From: Anabaena sphaerica FACHB-251
GTDB taxonomy: Bacteria; Cyanobacteriota; Cyanobacteriia; Cyanobacteriales; Nostocaceae
Length of the DNA stretch: 58,314 nt
Reading direction: 5' to 3'
NCBI RefSeq assembly: GCF_014696825.1
Contig: NZ_JACJQU010000027.1
Coordinates: 1 to 58,314, forward strand
A program made the translations under genes and the position numbers. Of this stretch, positions 52,911 through 58,314 are shown piece after piece. Below the pieces are notes generated by a model. The model saw only the letters and a program-made list of their open reading frames with translations, did not search any database and was not told where the DNA came from. Each line of letters starts with the position of its first letter. The stretch's first letter is position 1.

Positions 52911-53708
52911 TTAGCAAGATTGTAAAAACAAGACTTGTAACCCATCCTGCCAATTAACTTGCAATTGTATCTGTGCATTACCGCCATTGATAGCAATTTC
53001 TACCCAACCGTGACTACCAACTAAAGCTAAAGCTTCCCCAACTTGCACATCACTGTAAGCTGCACATCCTGGTATAGTTAAACCCTTAACTTGCATACAC
53101 CAAGTTTTACTTTTTACATATCTTGCGGGAATATTACTGACTAGATTACCAAAGTGATCTATATATTGAATACAACCAGCTACACCGTTTGTATTTTCCC
53201 AACATTCCCCAATATCCAATTTTACCAAAGTTTCAGGATTGATTTCCCTTCCTAGTTCTTGCAGATTAACACCACTTGCTAGATGCGCTGCTACTGGTGC
53301 AAAGATATCTCTACCGTGAAATGTGCTGCTAGGTTGGGATGTGCGCCAAAAGTTAATATTTGTTAATTCTACGGCTGTAATTACCGAATGCTGGGAAATT
53401 ATACCGCTGAAAATACCGTTATCGGGACCGACAAGATAGCCGTGACCTAATTTTACAGCGATCGCTCTCCTTTGACTACCTACCCCCGGATCTACCACTG
53501 CTAAATGTACTGTACCCTTGGGAAAATAATCATAGGCATTCATCAAGCAAAACCTAGCTGCGGCAATATTTTGCGGTGGAATCTGGTGTGTTAAATCTAT
53601 CAAGGTCAAATTCGGGTTGATTTGGGTAATTACTCCCTTCATTACCCCTACATAAACATCATGATCCCCAAAATCACTCAATAAAGTCAGGATTTTTGAT
53701 TGACTCAT
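52911..53708 (-). CDS. SAM hydroxide adenosyltransferase (DUF62 / SAM hydrolase)
   Basis: 265 aa, the fluorinase/chlorinase superfamily. LSDFGDHDVYVGVMKGVI at the N-terminus (Asp ligands), VVDPGVGSQRRAIAVKL, GYLVGPDNGIFSGI, STFHGRDIFAPVAAHLASG (RDIFAPVAAHL), and IQYIDHFGNLVSNIP. The 'HGRDIFAPVAAHL' with HF-G-N-L..N is the hydroxide-using type rather than the fluoride enzyme. Hydrolyses SAM to adenosine and methionine. ATG 53708. Confidence 0.92.
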   Translation of the reverse strand: MSQSKILTLLSDFGDHDVYVGVMKGVITQINPNLTLIDLTHQIPPQNIAAARFCLMNAYDYFPKGTVHLAVVDPGVGSQRRAIAVKLGHGYLVGPDNGIFSGIISQHSVITAVELTNINFWRTSQPSSTFHGRDIFAPVAAHLASGVNLQELGREINPETLVKLDIGECWENTNGVAGCIQYIDHFGNLVSNIPARYVKSKTWCMQVKGLTIPGCAAYSDVQVGEALALVGSHGWVEIAINGGNAQIQLQVNWQDGLQVLFLQSC

Positions 53709-53827
53709 TTATTCATGAAACCAGGCTTGACTATTAATATAGATAATATTATAATTTTCTGTAACAAGAGCTACAAAAAGTATGTTATGTTAGAATTACA
53801 TGACATAAAAATAAACATCAAGAGGTT

Positions 53828-53989
53828 ATGGCAATGAGTAGCAATAGACTACAAGCAGTTCAAAAAGCTGAAGAAGCACACAGACAGAATATTCAAAGAA
53901 GCGTAAAACATCGCTTGGAAGTTGCCAGAGCCAAAGATGATGAAAACCTGGTTCGTCTGTTGGAAGCGGAACAGGCTTATTATAGTTAA
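53828..53989 (+). CDS. Conserved cyanobacterial small protein, unknown
   Basis: 53 aa (or 51 from ATG 53834, MSSNRLQ). AGAGG lies 3-7 nt upstream. Very charged, one long helix: LQAVQKAEEAHRQNIQRSVK and LEVARAKDDENLVRLLEAEQ, ending AYYS. It has the look of a small conserved cyanobacterial protein rather than noise, followed by a good terminator at 54160. No family name known to me. Confidence 0.65.
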   Translation: MAMSSNRLQAVQKAEEAHRQNIQRSVKHRLEVARAKDDENLVRLLEAEQAYYS

Positions 53990-54159
53990 GGCGGTTAAGA
54001 AAAACTTTTAAAATTTCTAGGGCGTTGCTGAATTAGGGTATGAAACTGAAAAATCAATGATTTCAAACTCTTACTCTCTGTGACTGGAGTGCCTCTGCGT
54101 GAAACAAAATCATACTCTTAATCAGCAATGCCTAAAATTTCTAGTATTGTTGTGTGTAG

Positions 54160-54182
54160 ACCTGCGAAAGCAGGTTTTTTTG
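54160..54182 (+). terminator. Rho-independent terminator
   Basis: ACCTGC-GAAA-GCAGGT followed by seven T's. Textbook form, placed about 170 bp after the small gene at 53828; the intervening stretch (54000-54160) holds only a dispersed 'CTCTGTGACTGG' phrase. Confidence 0.9.
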
Positions 54183-54264
54183 TAGGGGCATTTAATCAAA
54201 TCTAAGCAAAAAATCAGGGTGAGAAACATTCCCACCCCAAAAGAGTTTTGATTTTAATTGCTAT

Positions 54265-54555
54265 CTAATCAGCATTGAGGATTTTAGGAACTTTGAAAAA
54301 ATCGCCTTCCTGTTCAGGTGCGCTGCTGAGGATAGCTTCTCTATCAGGATAGGGTTGTAAATTATCTTCTCGTGTCACATTACTAACATCAATTGCTCTA
54401 GTTGTCGGCAGTATATTGCTGACATCAAGTTCGCTCAGTTGCTCGATATACTCCAGAATACTACCGAGTTGGGTAGTAAATATCTCTTCTTCATCTGGTG
54501 TCAATTCTAACCGAGCAAGATTAGCGACTTTGTGGACTTGTTCACGATCTATCAT
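54265..54555 (-). CDS. gatC: Asp-tRNA(Asn)/Glu-tRNA(Gln) amidotransferase subunit C
   Basis: 96 aa. [34 protein letters not shown] and [21 protein letters not shown] are the GatC pattern; the C-terminus ends FFKVPKIL as usual. Forms GatCAB with A and B subunits (not in the window), which amidates misacylated tRNAs. Preceded (on minus) by GGGAACA STRR. Confidence 0.97.
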   Translation of the reverse strand: MIDREQVHKVANLARLELTPDEEEIFTTQLGSILEYIEQLSELDVSNILPTTRAIDVSNVTREDNLQPYPDREAILSSAPEQEGDFFKVPKILNAD

Positions 54556-54566
54556 AGTTTGTTAAT

Positions 54567-54650
54567 GGGAATAGGGAATAGGGAACAGGGAACAGGGAAC
54601 AGGGAACAGGGAACAGGGAACAGTGAACAGAGAACAGGGAACAGTGAAGA
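54567..54650. repeat. STRR: GGGAACA heptamers and GACTTTT repeats
   Basis: About ten near-perfect GGGAACA/GGGAATA units, then TTGACTTTTGACTTTTGACT at 54669-54696. Lies between gatC and ycf3; the open frame through it (54552-54737) is an artefact. Confidence 0.9.
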
Positions 54651-54720
54651 GGAAAGAAGCAAAAGTTCTTGACTTTTGACTTTTGACTTTTGACTTGATT
54701 TGTCCCCAGTCCCCAATTCG

Positions 54721-55242
54721 TTAAAAGAATACGTCAATTTGCGATCGCCCGGTAGTTTTTAACCAGTTTTGCGCTTCAATGTAATTATTGGGAGCCATGC
54801 GAATTGCTCTCACCCAATAATCTGCGGCTTGGTCAAAAAGAGCTTCTCCAGCGTCATTATCACCTTCTTCCTTAGCTTTTTCACCTTGGAAGTGATAAAT
54901 CACAGCAATGTTATTCAAGGCTTGGGGTAGACGAGGATTCAACTCCACAGCCTGGTGATAGTATTCTAAAGCTTTGATGTGGTCGCCATTACTAGCATAA
55001 ATCAACCCCATATTGTAGAGAATATAACTTCTGTCATTGGTGTCTTCCTCTAGAGTCAGGGCTTCTTCATAGTAATCCAGTGCTTCAGCATATTCACCTT
55101 CTGCCTGGGCTGACATTCCATCTCGATAATAGACAAATGCTTCCTTAGCTTTTCTGTTGGTTGGCAGCAGTTTGAGGATCAAGTCTGCCATGACGGTAAA
55201 GGACTTGTCAACAAAGTTATCGTTTTTCTGTGTTCTTGGCAT
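54721..55242 (-). CDS. ycf3: Photosystem I assembly protein Ycf3
   Basis: 173 aa. Three TPR repeats ([60 protein letters not shown]) flanked by the conserved [20 protein letters not shown] and [19 protein letters not shown]. It scaffolds PSI subunit assembly at the thylakoid. Complete. Confidence 0.97.
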   Translation of the reverse strand: MPRTQKNDNFVDKSFTVMADLILKLLPTNRKAKEAFVYYRDGMSAQAEGEYAEALDYYEEALTLEEDTNDRSYILYNMGLIYASNGDHIKALEYYHQAVELNPRLPQALNNIAVIYHFQGEKAKEEGDNDAGEALFDQAADYWVRAIRMAPNNYIEAQNWLKTTGRSQIDVFF

Positions 55243-55357
55243 ATTTGCCCCTCTAATGACTCAAATCAAGCAGACTTTTCAGGAACTAAATTCTTGGCAA
55301 CTCTTTAGTTAATCTAACTGATTTCTGGTTGCTTCTCATCTTTCAACAGTTTTATGC

Positions 55358-56842
55358 TTAAATCGAGACTCTGGCCTGTAGAGCTTCCCGTGCTTGTTCT
55401 CGGTCATCAAAATGGATTTTTTCAGTACCCAGAATTTGATAATCTTCGTGGCCTTTACCTGCTAATAATACACCATCACCGGGTTTAGCTTCCAGGATAG
55501 CAGTACGAATGGCAGTAGCGCGATCGCAAATTACCATTGGTTGAATTGTATCAGGAATACCCGCCAAAACATCCTCTAAAATCTTCTCTGGGTCTTCAGT
55601 GCGGGGATTATCCGATGTCACCACCGCAATATCAGCGAGTTCTGCGGCTATTTTACCCATTTTTGGGCGTTTAGTGCGATCGCGATCGCCCCCACACCCA
55701 AACACACAAATCATTCTACCCGGTATAAACGGACGAGCCGCTTTCAGCAAATTTTCTAAACTATCAGGAGTGTGAGCATAATCTACAATCACACTAATAT
55801 TTTGGTTAGGAGTAACTTGCACCCGTTCCATTCTTCCCGGCACACCAGGGAAATCAGGTATGGCATTTGCTACAACTTGCAAATCTAAACCCAGATGTAA
55901 AACCGCACCCACAGCAGCCAAAAGATTTTCTAAATTATATTGTCCCACCAAAGGAGAACTAAAAGCCACATCACCTTTGGGAGTATGTAAAATGCCACTT
56001 ACACCATTGGGCTGATAACTTAAATCACTCATCCAAAAATCGGCATTGTGATCATTAACACTGTAAGTCCAAACCCGTTCTTTACTCAACCCAGAAATTA
56101 AACGTTTACCATATTCGTCATCAGCATTAATAATTGCCCTTCCTTGGAGATAATCAGGGCTAAATAACAACGCCTTCGCCCCAAAATAATCCTCCATATC
56201 CTTGTGATAGTCAAGATGATCTTGGGTAAGATTAGTAAATACAGCCACCTCAAACGGACAACCAAACACCCTATCCTGTGCTAAAGCATGGGAACTAACT
56301 TCCATCACCCCAAACTCACACCCAGCATCAACCGCTTCTGCTAAACGTTGCTGTAAGTCCACAGCAAAAGGAGTAGTAAAAGCCGCAGTTTGGGAAAAAC
56401 CAGGCCAGCGAGTGTAAAGAGTTCCTAACAAAGCCGTAGGTAAATTAGCCCCAGTAAGAAAATATTCAATTAAGTGAGTAGTGGTAGTTTTGCCATTCGT
56501 GCCTGTCACACCCACCATTCTGAGTTTTTGTCCAGGATAACCGTAAAAAGCCGCAGAAATTTGAGCGCAGGCTTTATTCATGTTACTGGCACTAATCACC
56601 ACAGATTCAGGTGTAGGTGGATTTTTTTCCACCGCTTCAAGAGAGACAATAGCCGCAACCGCACCAGCAGCTAAAGCACTTTGCCAAAACTCTCCCCCAT
56701 CAACTCGTGTTCCAGGCATTCCAATAAACAAATCTCCCACACCGCAAGCATGGGAGTTAGTTTTGATCCCCTGAACTTCCACATCCGCAGTATTTGGATA
56801 TTCTACACCGTCTACAACCGCCAATAATTCCCGTAATTGCAT
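55358..56842 (-). CDS. murE: UDP-MurNAc-tripeptide synthetase MurE
   Basis: 494 aa from MQLRELLAVVDGVEYP (ATG 56842; AAGGTG upstream, the GTG three codons earlier is less likely). P-loop GTNGKTTTTHLIEYF, carbamylated-Lys region, VFTNLTQDHLDYHKDMEDYF, and DNPRTEDP, the meso-diaminopimelate selector. ATP-dependent addition of mDAP to UDP-MurNAc-Ala-Glu in the cytosol. No other mur gene adjacent. Confidence 0.97.
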   Translation of the reverse strand: MQLRELLAVVDGVEYPNTADVEVQGIKTNSHACGVGDLFIGMPGTRVDGGEFWQSALAAGAVAAIVSLEAVEKNPPTPESVVISASNMNKACAQISAAFYGYPGQKLRMVGVTGTNGKTTTTHLIEYFLTGANLPTALLGTLYTRWPGFSQTAAFTTPFAVDLQQRLAEAVDAGCEFGVMEVSSHALAQDRVFGCPFEVAVFTNLTQDHLDYHKDMEDYFGAKALLFSPDYLQGRAIINADDEYGKRLISGLSKERVWTYSVNDHNADFWMSDLSYQPNGVSGILHTPKGDVAFSSPLVGQYNLENLLAAVGAVLHLGLDLQVVANAIPDFPGVPGRMERVQVTPNQNISVIVDYAHTPDSLENLLKAARPFIPGRMICVFGCGGDRDRTKRPKMGKIAAELADIAVVTSDNPRTEDPEKILEDVLAGIPDTIQPMVICDRATAIRTAILEAKPGDGVLLAGKGHEDYQILGTEKIHFDDREQAREALQARVSI

Positions 56843-56874
56843 ATACCACACCTTGCTACAAGCTGACCTTGCGC

Positions 56875-57174
56875 TTATTCTGCATTATTTTTTTCTGTAT
56901 TGGGAATATATTTTAAAAGCATTTGTTCCAACTGCTTGACATTTGCACGAGGAGAAGGACGGGGTATAGGTTGTAACTCCTCTGCGCCCTCTGCGTCTCT
57001 GCGGTTCGATAAAAACAAAACTGGTATTTCATACTGATAAGCCGCAAACCAATCTTCACGAGTCGTAATATCGCGGACTTCCAAATCAAAACTGAGATTT
57101 TCGATTTTTTCCAACTTTTCTTGTAAACCTTCACAGAGATGACAACCGGGTTTACTGTAGAGGATGATTCGCAT
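56875..57174 (-). CDS. Glutaredoxin-family protein
   Basis: 99 aa from ATG 57174 (MRIILYSKPGCHLCEGLQEK); the longer frame to 57222 lacks support. CxxC reads CHLC, followed by the TRX-fold strand LSFDLEVRDITTRED and the cis-Pro EIPVLFLS. Immediately after that, NRRDAEGAEELQP is encoded by the dispersed CTCTGCGCCCTCTGCGTCTC repeat. Small redox protein; target unknown. Overlaps nothing; murE is 33 bp downstream. Confidence 0.88.
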   Translation of the reverse strand: MRIILYSKPGCHLCEGLQEKLEKIENLSFDLEVRDITTREDWFAAYQYEIPVLFLSNRRDAEGAEELQPIPRPSPRANVKQLEQMLLKYIPNTEKNNAE

Positions 57175-57529
57175 AAGATTGGTAATTAATTGTTTGTACG
57201 TGTTGTTTTGTTTAATTGCCATACTTTTCTGTATGGGAAAAACAAAACCCTCATCTTACACCTTGCTTGATTAGGTTAATAGAAGAAAGTGTTAGAGGAT
57301 GTTTGTAAAGTATATACCCAAGCTGATTAGAAGATTTTAGCCAAAAACATTAAACCTGAAATACTATAACCTTTTGCCATGAATAACAGTATCAGAAGAT
57401 AGATAAACTCATTTCCTCTAAGACCGAAAATTTTATTTTTTTTTATATCTCAACAGTCTGAAGAATAGTTTTGTGTAAAGAATAGCATTGATATAAGACA
57501 TAATTAAGTCTTGTTTTAAGGAGAAACAA

Positions 57530-57823
57530 ATGATTAACAAGCAAGTATCAAAACTCGAAAGGTTTTACGAAGACATCAGCGATGAAACTGGCGAATATTT
57601 TAGCGGTGGTCAAGGACGCTATACACCTCCCACTGGTGGTTATGGTGGTGCCTATACACCTCCCACTGGTGGTCAATATGGTATTTATACGCCTCCTCAA
57701 AGTGGCATTTGGCCTCCTTTCAGTACAGGCATAACTGCAACAACACCAGGTGAAAGATTCACTTGTTACCTCGACCCTTACGGTAGGGCGACTCATTGCA
57801 CTTCAGAACTACCACCTTATTAG
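57530..57823 (+). CDS. Small Pro/Gly/Tyr-rich peptide with a GG-leader-like N-terminus
   Basis: 97 aa. AAGGAG is 8 nt upstream, a strong ribosome site. Residues 1-27 are polar and helical (INKQVSKLERFYEDISDETG) and end EYFSGG, a double-glycine leader style. The rest contains the YTPPTGG unit twice plus YTPPQSG (residues 31-60) and ends with two Cys (FTCYL, THCTSE) and PPY. No signal peptide or membrane helix. No modification or export gene is visible beside it. Unidentified; could be a secreted peptide precursor or an ordinary low-complexity protein. A terminator-like hairpin follows at 57888. Confidence 0.55.
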   Translation: MINKQVSKLERFYEDISDETGEYFSGGQGRYTPPTGGYGGAYTPPTGGQYGIYTPPQSGIWPPFSTGITATTPGERFTCYLDPYGRATHCTSELPPY

Positions 57824-57887
57824 GTATATATAGGTTTACACTTGAAGCTTGTTAAGCCTCTATAGGCCTCAAATAACTTTTAATAAC

Positions 57888-57915
57888 AAGGGGGAGAATT
57901 GTAACTCCCCTTATT
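57888..57915 (+). terminator. Terminator-like hairpin after the small peptide gene
   Basis: AAGGGGGAG and CTCCCCTT pair around AATTGTAA, then ATTCTTTG. Weak T-run but well placed, 65 bp past the stop. Confidence 0.6.
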
Positions 57916-58143
57916 CTTTGCTATCGAAAAACGAGAGAGAAAATTTTCGTTCTCTAATCAACATTGGTATCTGCTTAACAGCATTATTTTAACTGTCTAA
58001 AAATATCCATATCGGTCATATTGTAGTGCTGCTTTCATCTTCCTCTAGAGGGGTGCTTGTTATTACAGGCATCCCTTCATTGTTTGCAGTTCCACTATCT
58101 CACTATCTACTGTTAATTACCGATCCAAAAAAGCTAACAAATG

Positions 58144-58314
58144 CTAACAATTGTCCGCTTTTTCTTCCTGCTTCATCCTGGAAGTGTCGGCACTATCCAG
58201 TCCACAGGCTAACACGGTCAACCTGACCGCTTCTTGTCTTAAATTAATAGCAGCATTCAAATCTCTGTCACACTCAAAACCACAGCTAATGGCTTACGCC
58301 ACGCTGCGCGAACA
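58144..58314 (-). pseudogene. IS200/IS605-type tnpB, 3' remnant
   Basis: On the minus strand a frame with CGFECDRDLNAAINLRQEAV is the zinc-finger and end of TnpB; stop TAG at 58144-58146. Immediately upstream (about 58285-58314) the frame meets a TAA inside the dispersed GCGTGGCGTAAGCCAT repeat, so the link to the rest of tnpB seems broken by repeat insertion. The gene body, if any, lies beyond the right edge. Confidence 0.75.

Noticed and set aside
54552-54737. 61-aa minus-strand frame between gatC and ycf3
   Set aside because: Translation of GGGAACA and GACTTTT repeats only.
57548-57796. 82-aa minus-strand frame opposite the small peptide gene
   Set aside because: Complement of the YTPPTGG repeats; the plus-strand gene has the ribosome site and terminator.

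Overview
The window looks like chromosome from a filamentous, probably heterocyst-forming cyanobacterium (Nostocales, for example the Anabaena/Dolichospermum/Aphanizomenon/Nostoc range). Direct evidence: photosystem genes (psb30/ycf12, ycf3), two OCP-N-terminal-domain helical carotenoid proteins, a CyaB-type GAF-GAF-PAS adenylate cyclase, HIP1 octamers (GCGATCGC, e.g. 1594-1601, 2752-2759), many 7-bp short tandem repeats (STRR) and intergenic miniature elements. Genus-level assignment is inference. No rRNA, tRNA or CRISPR array was recognised.

Layout. 0-5 kb: the edge of a possible transposase gene, a 144-bp repeat, an amidase-glucosaminidase protein, dnaG, a frameshifted Uma2 gene and a second copy of the 144-bp repeat. 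4.8-9.2 kb: formamidase-like protein, lipase, ureG-ureF-ureE (no urease structural genes in the window) and a cupin protein, all on the minus strand. 9.4-14.9 kb: a stress-flavoured stretch (secreted protein, DJ-1/PfpI-ferritin-like fusion, DUF2267 protein, acidic DUF6335-like protein) followed by two helical carotenoid protein genes, a 5'-truncated third copy between them, and a triple 173-bp tandem repeat. 15-21 kb: a small ribbon-helix-helix protein with an inverted repeat at its start, adenylate cyclase, a membrane protein, a split GDT1/UPF0016 transporter pair, a cysteine-cluster protein and psb30. 21-34 kb: a large calcium-binding-type subtilase, recJ, an Uma2 protein, a secreted protein, a KimA/APC-type permease, sbcD-like phosphoesterase, a repeat-filled gap and cysH. 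34-41 kb: phosphoketolase, a HigB/HigA-type toxin-antitoxin pair and a single-chain Type IIG (MmeI-like) restriction-modification enzyme bracketed by 28-bp inverted repeats. 41-58 kb: mostly housekeeping genes (dienelactone hydrolase, rimM, avtA, glutathione-dependent formaldehyde dehydrogenase, DUF29 protein, trmJ, beta-lactamase-fold hydrolase, dprA, DUF2301 protein, SAM hydrolase, gatC, ycf3, murE, glutaredoxin), one unknown gene with an internal duplication, a small Gly-Gly-leader-like peptide gene and a tnpB remnant at the right edge.

How genes work together. UreG/UreF/UreE mature the nickel urease and sit beside an amide hydrolase, suggesting a nitrogen-scavenging neighbourhood. The HCP array is photoprotective. 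The R-M enzyme and HigBA form a small defence/addiction unit. The most distinctive property of the window is how heavily short repeats and miniature elements have shaped it: two copies of one miniature element carry clean 10-bp target duplications (one inside a gene that is now a pseudogene), and STRR-like or dispersed repeat sequence has entered the reading frames of recJ, rimM and a glutaredoxin.
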